A stretch of 64,000 nucleotides of DNA from Algibacter pectinivorans (GTDB lineage: Bacteria; Bacteroidota; Bacteroidia; Flavobacteriales; Flavobacteriaceae): assembly GCF_900112595.1 (NCBI RefSeq), contig NZ_FOMI01000005.1, positions 124,001 to 188,000 on the forward strand. The letters are read 5' to 3'. The first letter of the stretch is position 1, and each line of letters starts with the position of its first letter. The position numbers were made by a program, and so were the translations under genes. This document shows positions 53,693-61,506 of the stretch, one piece after another. The notes beneath the pieces are model-generated. The model was not told where the DNA came from, searched no databases, and saw only the letters and a list, made by a program, of their open reading frames with translations.

Positions 53693-55099
53693 TTAAATGT
53701 TTTCGGCTAATTTAATAGCTTTTTTTAGTGCTCCTAGTTTATTATATACTTCTTGCAGCTCGTTTTCTTGATTGGATTTTGATACCAATCCTGCGCCGGC
53801 TTGCCAGTTTAATTTATAGTCTTTACTTAAAAAAGTACGAATCATTATGGCGTGGTTAAAATTGCCATCGAAATCCATAAAACCAATGGCGCCACCGTAG
53901 TAGCCTCGGCTGGTTTTTTCGTAATCTTCTATGAGTTGCATGGCGCGGTGTTTTGGCGCGCCGCTTAGGGTTCCTGCTGGAAAGGTATCGGCCACGACTT
54001 GCATGGTTGATGTTTCCTTGTGTTTTTGTCCTGTTACTTTACTTACCAAATGGATAACGTGAGAGAAAAACTGAACTTCGCGATAGGTAACTACTTTTAC
54101 TCCGCTACCGTGGCGACTTAAATCGTTTCGTGCTAAATCGACTAGCATAACGTGTTCTGCGTTTTCTTTGTCGTCGTTTTTTAGTTTTTCGGCTAAAATT
54201 TCGTCTTTGTGCTCATCGCCAGTACGTTTAAAGGTTCCTGCAATGGGGTGTATTTCTGCTAAACCATCGTCGACAATAAGTTGTGCTTCTGGCGAGCTGC
54301 CGAAAATTTTAAAATCGCCATAATCGAAATAGAATAGGTAAGGCGATGGGTTTATGCTTCTTAGAGCGCGGTATACATTAAAATCGTCGCCCGTAAATTC
54401 TTGAGAAAAACGTCTGGATAATACCAATTGAAACACATCTCCGCGTTGGCAATGTTTTCTTGCTATTTCAACTTGGTTTCTAAATTCGTTGTCGGTAAGG
54501 TTAGACTTAATATCGTCTTTAGAACTAAAATTATATGACGCGAAATTTTGAACGTTTATAAGTTTATCTATGGCATCGATATTGTTTTCGGTGTCTTCAT
54601 AACAATGCGCAAATATGTAAGCTTCGTTTTTAAAGTGGTTTATGGCTATGATGTTTTTGTAAACGGCATAGTACATGTCTGGAATAATCACCGAGTCGTC
54701 TTTTTTACTAATTTGAACATCTTCGAAATACCGAACAGCATCGTAAGCGGTGTAACCAAAAATACCGTTGTTTATAAACTTGAAATCCTCGTCGGTTTTG
54801 GTATCGAATTTTTTAGTGAATTTGTGTATTTCGTCGGCCACATTAACATCTTTAGTAATGTTTAAAGTTGTGGTGCTGCCGTCTGGAAATGTTTCTGAAA
54901 TCACTTCGTTTTCTACCTTAATTGTAGCAATAGGATTAAAACAAATGTATGAGAAGTTTTTATGGCTTCTGTGATAATCGCCACTTTCTAATAAAATACT
55001 ATTTGGGTATTTATCGCGTATTTTATAATAAACCGTTACAGGTGTAATGGTATCTGTTAAAATGCGTTTGTGGTGTGTATAAAGACTAAATTTTTTCAT
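53693..55099 (-). CDS. trpE: anthranilate synthase component I
   Basis: Converts chorismate and ammonia to anthranilate, the first committed step of tryptophan synthesis. The 468-residue protein has the N-terminal feedback-binding LLESGDYHR (LLES motif, about residue 36). The chorismate-binding core includes GDVFQLVLSRRF, GSSPEAQL, HPIAGTFKRTG, LVDLARNDL, and GTLSGAPKHRAMQLI. First structural gene of the operon. It is preceded by an attenuator-like terminator and a Trp-rich leader peptide, so expression is likely controlled by Trp-tRNA charging. Confidence 0.97.
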   Translation of the reverse strand: MKKFSLYTHHKRILTDTITPVTVYYKIRDKYPNSILLESGDYHRSHKNFSYICFNPIATIKVENEVISETFPDGSTTTLNITKDVNVADEIHKFTKKFDTKTDEDFKFINNGIFGYTAYDAVRYFEDVQISKKDDSVIIPDMYYAVYKNIIAINHFKNEAYIFAHCYEDTENNIDAIDKLINVQNFASYNFSSKDDIKSNLTDNEFRNQVEIARKHCQRGDVFQLVLSRRFSQEFTGDDFNVYRALRSINPSPYLFYFDYGDFKIFGSSPEAQLIVDDGLAEIHPIAGTFKRTGDEHKDEILAEKLKNDDKENAEHVMLVDLARNDLSRHGSGVKVVTYREVQFFSHVIHLVSKVTGQKHKETSTMQVVADTFPAGTLSGAPKHRAMQLIEDYEKTSRGYYGGAIGFMDFDGNFNHAIMIRTFLSKDYKLNWQAGAGLVSKSNQENELQEVYNKLGALKKAIKLAENI

Positions 55100-55154
55100 T
55101 TTATGTTTTTATAAATTTCCGCTTAGGCGAAAACAAAAATATTTATAAATAAAA

Positions 55155-55182
55155 AAAGGCTTGTCGTGAATGACAAGCCTTT
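55155..55182 (-). terminator. attenuator hairpin of the trp operon
   Basis: The arms AAAGGCTTGTC (55155-55165) and GACAAGCCTTT (55172-55182) with a 6-nt loop are followed on the minus strand by a run of seven T residues. It lies between the leader peptide and trpE, which is the position of a classic attenuator. The seven-T run begins inside the downstream arm. Confidence 0.88.
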
Positions 55183-55204
55183 TGAATATTTTTAAGTTTT
55201 AAAT

Positions 55205-55258
55205 ATACTAGGGTTTTACTTCACGAAGATTAGTTTCGAAAGCTCCACCACCAAGTAT
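55205..55258 (-). promoter_or_regulatory. candidate competing leader RNA pairing (regions 1 and 2)
   Basis: The minus-strand segment at 55251-55258, which contains the first Trp codon, can pair with 55205-55212 in seven of eight positions (AUACUUGG with CCUAGUAU). A ribosome stalled on the Trp codons would block this pairing, as expected for a leader-peptide attenuator. The antiterminator partner of the terminator stem is not clear by eye. Confidence 0.45.
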
Positions 55259-55277
55259 TATTTAAAATTGAATTCAT
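55230..55277 (-). CDS. trpL: trp operon leader peptide with WWW run
   Basis: A 15-codon frame from ATG 55277 to the TAA ending at 55230 encodes MNSILNNTWWWSFRN. Three consecutive TGG codons (55245-55253) in so short a frame are very unlikely by chance. The terminator hairpin follows about 47 bp later, and trpE starts 55 bp beyond. This is the arrangement of a ribosome-mediated attenuator: charged tRNA-Trp lets the ribosome pass and the terminator form, and starvation stalls it. I did not find a strong Shine-Dalgarno sequence, in keeping with Bacteroidota translation. Confidence 0.85.
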   Translation of the reverse strand: MNSILNNTWWWSFRN

Positions 55278-55296
55278 TTTTTTGTTTTAATTGGTC

Positions 55297-55328
55297 CAAA
55301 TATAAAGATGAAAATAGTTTTACACAAA
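55297..55328 (-). promoter_or_regulatory. trp operon promoter, Bacteroidota consensus
   Basis: Minus-strand TTTG (55325-55328), 20-bp spacer, TATATTTG (55297-55304). Transcription should start near 55291, leaving about 14 nt before the leader ATG. Confidence 0.78.
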
Positions 55329-55403
55329 ACTTTGAATCGTTTTTTACATAAAAGTTTGTTAAACTATAAGAAATGCAAAGAAGTATTATTTAATTTTATA
55401 GTT

Positions 55404-55949
55404 ATGAAACTAAAAGCATTATTTGTTGCTATTCTTTTAATGGCAAGTTGTAAAGAAAATAGTAAGATAACCGAAGTGGTTAAGGAAACTACCAAAGAAG
55501 TTGCCGTAAATACCAGTGAAACTAATGATGTTAAACTTGAGATTTATGATTTTGCAGGTTTTGAGCAATTTTTAAATAAAAAAGATGATAAAACCTACGT
55601 TGTTAATTTCTGGGCTACCTGGTGTGCACCTTGTGTAAAAGAGTTACCTTATTTTGAAAAATTAAATAGCGAATACCAAAGTAAGAATGTTGAGGTGATT
55701 TTGGTGAGTTTAGATTTTCCGCATATGTATGATAAAAAACTGAAGCCTTTTATTAAGGAAAACGCTTTAAAATCGAAAGTTATTGTATTGGAAGATCCAG
55801 ACATGAATAGTTGGATTCCTAAAGTAGATAAAGGTTGGTCGGGTTCCATTCCTGCCACAGTTATTTACAAAAATGACACGAGTAGGTTTTATGAGCAATC
55901 TTTTAATTACGAAGAGTTACAACAAGAAGTTAATCAATTTTTAAAATAA
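55404..55949 (+). CDS. TlpA-like thioredoxin-fold lipoprotein
   Basis: The 181-residue protein has a lipoprotein signal (MASC, Cys at about residue 16) and the thioredoxin motif WCAPC in FWATWCAPCVKELPYFEKL. It is a membrane-anchored periplasmic disulfide reductase of the TlpA/ResA type, acting perhaps in cytochrome maturation or oxidative repair. ATG 55404 is preferred over the upstream reading from 55308, because the longer one would run across the trp promoter. A second thioredoxin-fold gene follows 8 bp later. Confidence 0.85.
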   Translation: MKLKALFVAILLMASCKENSKITEVVKETTKEVAVNTSETNDVKLEIYDFAGFEQFLNKKDDKTYVVNFWATWCAPCVKELPYFEKLNSEYQSKNVEVILVSLDFPHMYDKKLKPFIKENALKSKVIVLEDPDMNSWIPKVDKGWSGSIPATVIYKNDTSRFYEQSFNYEELQQEVNQFLK

Positions 55950-55957
55950 GATATAGT

Positions 55958-56575
55958 ATGAAAAAATTAATAAAATTAGTTCCGGCAGCAATTCTTGTGC
56001 TTTTTATTAGTGCATTTACTTTAAATAAAACCGTAAGTAACGGTTATGGTATTGGCGATATAGCCGAAGATTTTTCGTTAAAAAATATTGATGGTAACAT
56101 GGTGTCCTTATCAGATTATAAAGAGGCCAAGGGGTTTATTGTAACTTTTACTTGCAACACCTGTCCGTTTGCAGTGATGTACGAAGATAGAATACAAGCC
56201 TTAAATGAAAAATATGCACCAAAAGGTTATCCTGTTATAGCCATTATGCCAAATAATACAGATGTAAAACCAGGCGATGCTTTACCAGAAATGAAAAAGA
56301 GAGCAGAGGAGAAAGGTTTTACTTTTCCTTATTTAATAGATGAAGGACAACATGTATATCCAAAATTTGGCGCTACCAAAACACCACATATTTATGTGCT
56401 TGAGAAAACTAATAAGGGTAATGTTGTAAAATATATTGGTGCTATTGATGATAACCATACGGATGCATCGGCAGTAAAAGTAAAATTTGTTGAAAATGCG
56501 GTTGATGCCTTATTAGTAGGAAAAGAAGTGGAGCAAAAAGAAACCAAAGCAATTGGATGCACCATAAAAGTTTAA
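55958..56575 (+). CDS. secreted AhpC/TSA-type thioredoxin-fold protein
   Basis: The 205-residue protein has a signal peptide or N-terminal anchor (residues 1-22) and the pattern FTCNTCPFAVMYEDRI, where CNTC is the redox pair. The following IAIMPNN and TPHIYVLEK correspond to the peroxiredoxin-like fold. These proteins are often annotated as thioredoxin family or redoxin-domain proteins. It is transcribed with the TlpA-like gene and ends at a terminator. The physiological partner is unknown. Confidence 0.85.
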   Translation: MKKLIKLVPAAILVLFISAFTLNKTVSNGYGIGDIAEDFSLKNIDGNMVSLSDYKEAKGFIVTFTCNTCPFAVMYEDRIQALNEKYAPKGYPVIAIMPNNTDVKPGDALPEMKKRAEEKGFTFPYLIDEGQHVYPKFGATKTPHIYVLEKTNKGNVVKYIGAIDDNHTDASAVKVKFVENAVDALLVGKEVEQKETKAIGCTIKV

Positions 56576-56598
56576 AACATACAGTATTGGCTGTTTAC

Positions 56599-56629
56599 AA
56601 TCCGAAGTGTAATACTTCGGATTTTTTTT
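56599..56629 (+). terminator. intrinsic terminator of the thioredoxin-fold pair
   Basis: The stem AATCCGAAGT/ACTTCGGATT with a 5-nt loop is followed by eight Ts, 24 bp after the stop codon. Confidence 0.9.
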
Positions 56630-56683
56630 CGTCTATACATTTAGTTATGTTAATTTTGTATAACATCAATATTTAAATAAAAC

Positions 56684-56998
56684 ATGGAAGATTTAACACA
56701 GGAAGAATGGGCAGAACAGTTAGCCAACGATACTAATGCAGTTGTGCTAGATGTAAGAACCGATGCCGAAGTGGCCGATGGAATTATTGAAAATGCCATT
56801 CATATAGATATTTATAAGGGTCAAGAATTTATTAATGAAATTGAAGGCCTTGATAAGAGTAAAAATTACTACGTGTATTGTCGTTCTGGAAACAGAAGCG
56901 GTCAAGCTTGCCAAATCATGGAGCAGTTAGGTTTTGAAAATGCATATAACCTTGAAGGCGGCATGTTAGAATGGACTGGCGATGTTGTGGATTTGTAG
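56684..56998 (+). CDS. rhodanese-like domain protein
   Basis: A 104-residue single rhodanese domain with the active-site Cys in VYCRSGNRSGQA (about residue 69) and the start WAEQLANDTNAVVLDVRT. The GNRS loop has the length expected of a sulfurtransferase active site. It probably passes sulfur or detoxifies cyanide or persulfide in the cytosol. A TAATTTTG box (56651-56658) lies 25 bp upstream. Monocistronic. Confidence 0.93.
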   Translation: MEDLTQEEWAEQLANDTNAVVLDVRTDAEVADGIIENAIHIDIYKGQEFINEIEGLDKSKNYYVYCRSGNRSGQACQIMEQLGFENAYNLEGGMLEWTGDVVDL

Positions 56999-57462
56999 TG
57001 AGTTATAAATGTTGTGAACGGTCTGGTTTTATTTTGTTTTTAGCGTGGTGGTGTTTAATCTAACTAAGAATGAAAATAACATCTTAATATTTAAAACCTT
57101 TTTAGCATAAAAATGTTAGAAGGTGTTACTTTTTTTAATAGTTTATGGCTTGCACCAAAAAAGTTTTAAAAATATTAAAAATTTATAGTCTACTTAAGAT
57201 TGATTTTTTGCTGTTGCAATTAGCTGAATAAAAAATGGTGGTTTTAAATTTTTTTGGTTTTAAATTTAATACTTAGGATCTAGCAAACGTTTTAATAGAT
57301 TGAAAATGATCTTAGGTTTAATCGTTAATTTATGTTTTGGTTAGCTTGTTTAACTACTTTTTAAGTACTTTATCTTTTTAATTTTTACGTTATTACGTAA
57401 TTGCGTATTTTTATTTAAAGTTTACCTTTTAAGTATTAATAGCAATTAATTATATTCACGTC
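56999..57462. other. 464-bp AT-rich gap with no gene seen
   Basis: Neither strand shows an ORF with protein-like character, a repeat or an RNA-like fold. A palindrome ATTACGTAAT occurs at 57392-57401, followed at once by TGCGTA, in front of the next gene; a regulatory role is possible but not shown. Confidence 0.5.
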
Positions 57463-57732
57463 ATGGAAAACGGTTATATCATTTTAGGCCTGATAGCGCT
57501 ACTGTTTTTAAGTATTTATGGTTTTTCTTATCTATCTGTAGCGAGAGAGAAAATGAACCAGAAAAAACAACAACAGAAAGAGTTAGAAAAAGCGCAACTT
57601 AGGCGACAAGCTCGAATAAAAAATCAAGAGTTAATTGATGAGCGCGTAAGGAAATTTAACAAAAGAAAAGAAGAGATTCAACATGAATTAATGTTGTTAA
57701 AAAAGATGAAAGAAAAGCAAAAAGTAAGTTAA
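57463..57732 (+). CDS. small single-pass membrane protein with coiled-coil tail
   Basis: An 89-residue protein with one membrane helix (about 5-26), then a highly charged Lys/Glu/Gln-rich helix for the rest (KQQQKELEKAQLRR, KEEIQHELMLLKKMKE). It probably sits in the inner membrane with a cytosolic helix. It is unrecognised as a family. A strong terminator follows 18 bp after the stop, so it is monocistronic. The length and composition support a real gene. Confidence 0.6.
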   Translation: MENGYIILGLIALLFLSIYGFSYLSVAREKMNQKKQQQKELEKAQLRRQARIKNQELIDERVRKFNKRKEEIQHELMLLKKMKEKQKVS

Positions 57733-57750
57733 GTAATTCTATCATCTAGA

Positions 57751-57787
57751 AAAGCTCCAATGTTAAAAAACATTGGAGCTTTTTTTT
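57751..57787 (+). terminator. intrinsic terminator of the 57463 gene
   Basis: The 12-bp stem AAAGCTCCAATG/CATTGGAGCTTT with an 8-nt loop is followed by a run of about eight Ts. Confidence 0.92.
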
Positions 57788-57856
57788 AACATGGTTTTAG
57801 CGTTGTTGTCTAGAAATAGCTAGATAATTTTAAATTTCTTTTTCTATCTTAGTTGA

Positions 57857-58885
57857 ATGACCCACGAATTAAAACTTATAGCCCAAGAAGCCAGAAAAAA
57901 TGAGCTACTAGGCATTAAAAATGTTCTTGCTACTGTGGTGGCTTTAGATGGTTCGTCCTACAGGCGTCCGGGTGTTAGAATGTTATTGTCTAGCAATGGT
58001 GCCATGGTTGGCGCAGTTAGTGGTGGTTGTGTAGAAAAGGAAGTGCAACGCAGTGCACAATCTGTGTTTAAAACAGGAGTTTCTAAAATGATGACCTACG
58101 ATGGGCGTTACCGCTTAGGTTGCGAAGGTGTTCTATATATTCTTTTAGAGACTTTTAAAGTTTCAGATGAATTTTATACAACGTTTACTAGTAAAGTAGA
58201 AGCGCGAGAATCTATGACACTATCTTCCTTTTACGAGAAAAAAGATGCTGTTGAGGGCGACTTTTATTCGGTACTTGCTTTTAGTAAAGGGGCAACATTT
58301 ACGTTTTCGGCGGTTAAACGTGCTTCAATGGTTGTTCCTGCATTAAGCGTTTTTAAGCAAACACTACTACCATGTTTTAAGTTGGTTATTATAGGAGGCG
58401 AACATGATGCTGTTAAGCTTTGTAAAGCAGCTTCGTTATTAGGGTGGCAGATACATGTGGTTTCATCAATTAAAGACCCTAAAACTCTCAATGATTTTCC
58501 GGGAGCAACGGCGGTAAGCTCTAACACTCCAGAAAATTTTGATATAAGCACATTAGACTCTAATAGTGCGGTTGTTTTAATGACTCATAATTTTGCACAA
58601 GATTTAAGTTATTTGGTAAGACTACAAGATTGTAAATTACCATATATTGGTGTTTTAGGATCGGCCAAAAGACGTAATCAGCTAGAAAATGATTTGTTCG
58701 ATTATATTCCAGAATTAAAAGAAACATTTATAAATAGCATACATAGTCCGGCAGGATTAAATATTGGTGCTATTACTCCAGAGGAAATTTCAATTTCTAT
58801 TTTATCTGAAATTTTAGCAACCATAAGAAATAAAAACCCCGTTAGTTTAAAAACCATAACAGGTAAAATTCACACGCAGTTGTAA
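57857..58885 (+). CDS. xdhC: XdhC/CoxI family protein
   Basis: A 342-residue protein of the XdhC family, which sulfurates or inserts molybdenum cofactor into xanthine dehydrogenase-type enzymes. Motifs are SSYRRPGVRMLL and GAVSGGCVE in the N-terminal domain, and a Rossmann-like second half with VIIGGEHDAVKL and GVLGSAKRR. The start codon of the next gene overlaps the stop (taATG). No molybdenum hydroxylase is present in this window, so the target enzyme is elsewhere. Confidence 0.9.
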   Translation: MTHELKLIAQEARKNELLGIKNVLATVVALDGSSYRRPGVRMLLSSNGAMVGAVSGGCVEKEVQRSAQSVFKTGVSKMMTYDGRYRLGCEGVLYILLETFKVSDEFYTTFTSKVEARESMTLSSFYEKKDAVEGDFYSVLAFSKGATFTFSAVKRASMVVPALSVFKQTLLPCFKLVIIGGEHDAVKLCKAASLLGWQIHVVSSIKDPKTLNDFPGATAVSSNTPENFDISTLDSNSAVVLMTHNFAQDLSYLVRLQDCKLPYIGVLGSAKRRNQLENDLFDYIPELKETFINSIHSPAGLNIGAITPEEISISILSEILATIRNKNPVSLKTITGKIHTQL

Positions 58886-59487
58886 TGTGTATTGCAGCGG
58901 TTATATTGGCAGCAGGAAAAGCGACTAGAATGGGTAGTGTAAAACAATTACTTCCTTATAAAGGAACTACACTTTTACAACATGTTATTAAACAGGTAGA
59001 AGTCTCTGATGTTAATTATATAAGTTGTGTTCTTGGAGCCAATTTTCAAGTTTTAAAACATACTCTAACAAACCACAGTGTAACGGTTATTGATAACCAG
59101 AAATGGGAACTTGGTTTAAGTTCTAGTATTTCTGTGGCGGTTACTCATTTAAAAACATTACAGCCATTACCAGAAGGTGTTTTGTTTTTACTTGCCGACC
59201 AACCGCACGTAGATTCAGACTATATTAATAAAATTATTAACTGTTTTAAAAATAACAATGGAAAAATAGTAGCATCTAACTATGCAAATGGCCATGGCGT
59301 ACCAGCTCTTTTTCCTGCCGTTTATTATGATGCGCTATTAAACTTAAAAGGGGATAAAGGTGCTAAGCTATTTTTAGTTAATCATAAAGAACGTGTTATT
59401 AGCATAAAAACGAGTTCTGAAGATGTATTGTTTGATGTGGATACGCCTAAAGATTATAACAAGTTAGTAAAAGGGAAAAGCGAGTAG
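58885..59487 (+). CDS. MobA-like molybdenum cofactor nucleotidyltransferase (MocA-like)
   Basis: A 200-residue nucleotidyltransferase with AVILAAGKATRMGSVKQLLPY, the NTP-binding loop of the MobA/GlmU fold, and LLADQPHVDSDYI, the metal-binding Asp segment. It most likely attaches CMP or GMP to molybdopterin for the enzyme served by the adjacent XdhC. It overlaps xdhC by 1 bp and is convergent with the histidine kinase gene, 10 bp away. Confidence 0.87.
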   Translation: MCIAAVILAAGKATRMGSVKQLLPYKGTTLLQHVIKQVEVSDVNYISCVLGANFQVLKHTLTNHSVTVIDNQKWELGLSSSISVAVTHLKTLQPLPEGVLFLLADQPHVDSDYINKIINCFKNNNGKIVASNYANGHGVPALFPAVYYDALLNLKGDKGAKLFLVNHKERVISIKTSSEDVLFDVDTPKDYNKLVKGKSE

Positions 59488-59497
59488 TTTTAATACA

Positions 59498-61012
59498 CTA
59501 CTTCATGTGCTTATAAATTTTTTCTAATAAAATGGTCTCGTCAAAAGGTTTTGTAACAACGTCATTTATTTTAGCCTGTTTAAAACGTTTTATATCTTCC
59601 TTAAAGGCTTGTGTAGACAAAACAATAATTGGTGTTTTTTTATATTCTCTAGATAGGTTACGTACCGAAGCTGCTAGGTCCATTGCAGAAAAATCTTGAA
59701 TGGTATTAGCTAATAAAATTAAATCGACATCTTTGTTTATAATGTTGGATACCAGTTCTTCTCCTTTTGAAATAATATTAATATAAAAATGACCAGTTGC
59801 AGCTAGTATTTTTAAAATAGTAAGTTGTATTAATTCAGAATCTTCTACAAGTAAAATATGGTACTTTTTATTTAATTTAGGAACCTGGTATTTTAGGAGT
59901 TCTTCTTTTATGCTTTCGCGGTGGTTTGAAAGCTTAAAACTAAGGTTAAAGGTAAATTTAGAGCCTTTATTTATTTCGCTCTCTACTTTAATATTACCTT
60001 GCATTTCAGAAATTAAATACTTTACTATAGATAGGCCTAAACCAATACGCTTATCGTTACGAGCTGCAGCATCTAATTTGGTGAATCTTTCAAAAATAGT
60101 ATCGATTTTTGAGGCTTCAATACCAATGCCAGTATCCATAATTTCAAAGTGAATATTCGCTTTTTTAGCTCGTACATAATTTAGCGACACATTTAATGTA
60201 ATGCTTCCTGTATGCGTGTTGTTTATAGCATTTGTAAGTAAATTAGCGATAATTTGTTTTAATCTATACTGGTCTGCTTTAACGTATTCTGGAAGTCCTT
60301 CCTGTAGATTGAAATTGAATTCTAATCCTTTATTATTAGCCAAAATTTTATAGCCTGTAATAATATCATTTAGTAGTTTGCCAAAATCAAAAACTTTATC
60401 GTTTAAACTTAATTTACCAGATTCAATTTTGGAAATATCTAAAATATCTTCAATCCTAGTTTTTAAGTCTTTATTTGCAGATTGAATAATGTCTAGATAA
60501 TTTTTTTGATCGGCATTCAAATTACTGTTAATTAGTAAATCGCTAAAAATAATAGACGCCGTTATAGGATTTCTTAGTTGATGGCTAAAGTTTGCTATAA
60601 AGTTGTTTTTAAAGGTTTCCTTTTCTAATAAATACTCGTTTTTTAATTCTAAAACTTGAGAGTTTATAATGGATTCGTTTCTAGTTTGTGCAGTAAGTTG
60701 GTAGTTGTTGTAGTGCTTTGTTAAATCTTCTAAAATAATAAGGTTCTCGTTTTTATTTTGAGATATTATAATAATATCGGCAATAAGAATTTTATTATTA
60801 AATTCGAGATTAATACATGAAAACTCAAAAGTTTCATCATTAACTTGTAGTAAATCAGTTAATATTTCGAAAAATGGATGACAGTCTTGTAAAAGCGATT
60901 TGGGCTGTACTGTAAAAAGATTATTATCCGTTTCTAGGACAGCGCCAAAATTGTCTACTAGAATGTATTGAAAATTGTTTTGGTGATATTTCTTTTTATA
61001 CGCTTCTAACAT
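59498..61012 (-). CDS. soluble hybrid histidine kinase with degenerate receiver domain
   Basis: A 504-residue protein without membrane helices. The N-terminal ~100 residues look like a PAS-type sensor. HisKA follows, with the phospho-acceptor His144 in FSHQLRNPI. The ATPase domain has N box NLLTNAINN, DTGIGI and GLGLSIV. The C-terminal receiver (about 385-500) keeps the acidic pair (VEDSE) and Lys488, but the expected phospho-acceptor Asp near residue 435 reads LLANT, with Ala or Asn instead. It therefore cannot be phosphorylated in the ordinary way. Last of the four-gene unit; starts 5 bp after the GTPase gene. Confidence 0.9.
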   Translation of the reverse strand: MLEAYKKKYHQNNFQYILVDNFGAVLETDNNLFTVQPKSLLQDCHPFFEILTDLLQVNDETFEFSCINLEFNNKILIADIIIISQNKNENLIILEDLTKHYNNYQLTAQTRNESIINSQVLELKNEYLLEKETFKNNFIANFSHQLRNPITASIIFSDLLINSNLNADQKNYLDIIQSANKDLKTRIEDILDISKIESGKLSLNDKVFDFGKLLNDIITGYKILANNKGLEFNFNLQEGLPEYVKADQYRLKQIIANLLTNAINNTHTGSITLNVSLNYVRAKKANIHFEIMDTGIGIEASKIDTIFERFTKLDAAARNDKRIGLGLSIVKYLISEMQGNIKVESEINKGSKFTFNLSFKLSNHRESIKEELLKYQVPKLNKKYHILLVEDSELIQLTILKILAATGHFYINIISKGEELVSNIINKDVDLILLANTIQDFSAMDLAASVRNLSREYKKTPIIVLSTQAFKEDIKRFKQAKINDVVTKPFDETILLEKIYKHMK

Positions 61013-61017
61013 AGCTT

Positions 61018-61506
61018 CTAAATTAACTCTTTAGCTAATTTAGAAAAAAGAGATTCAACTCTGCTACCATTTTTAGCACTAACAAATAAATCGACCAAAT
61101 CATCAAATTCATCGTTATACTGTGTTAAATATTCTTTATTTACTAAATCGACTTTATTTCCAACTACTTTAAGTGGAATTTTAGAGTAGTTTTCATGTAA
61201 GTAATTAATTTCGCTTTTTAAATTTTCAAAGGTCGAAGGTCGTGATAGGTCAAAAACATAAATAAAAGCATGTGTACCAAGTAGGTACGATACTCTGGTT
61301 TTTTTTATGTCATCTTGCCCTTCTAAATCCCAAATAATAAAGGAAACAGATTGGTCTTCAGATAATTCTAAAGTTTTTTTAGAAATATGAACTCCTATTG
61401 TAACTTTATAATCTTCGGAAAATGTGTTTTCAACAAAACGTCTAATTAAAGATGTTTTTCCAACCCCAAAATGACCAATTAAAACTATTTTTTTAGATGC
61501 TATCAT
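61018..61506 (-). CDS. Ras-like small GTPase
   Basis: A 162-residue small GTPase of the Rab/Ras-like type. G1 is GHFGVGKTS (residues 11-19), G2 has Thr36 in switch I, G3 is WDLEGQ (59-64, catalytic Gln64 retained), G4 is NKVD, and G5 is SAK. There is no prenylation motif or membrane segment, so it should be cytosolic. It overlaps the upstream gene by 14 bp and is followed 5 bp later by the histidine kinase gene. Bacterial GTPases of this kind (such as MglA) work with a roadblock-type partner, which the upstream gene may provide. Confidence 0.9.
   Translation of the reverse strand: MIASKKIVLIGHFGVGKTSLIRRFVENTFSEDYKVTIGVHISKKTLELSEDQSVSFIIWDLEGQDDIKKTRVSYLLGTHAFIYVFDLSRPSTFENLKSEINYLHENYSKIPLKVVGNKVDLVNKEYLTQYNDEFDDLVDLFVSAKNGSRVESLFSKLAKELI

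Noticed and set aside
54548-54974. Plus-strand ORFs inside trpE
   Set aside because: They lie opposite trpE, which has every anthranilate synthase motif. They are shadow frames.
55308-55403. Longer N-terminus for the TlpA-like protein
   Set aside because: The upstream reading would run through the trp promoter region and lacks a signal peptide; MKLKALFVAILLMASC at 55404 is a clear lipoprotein signal.
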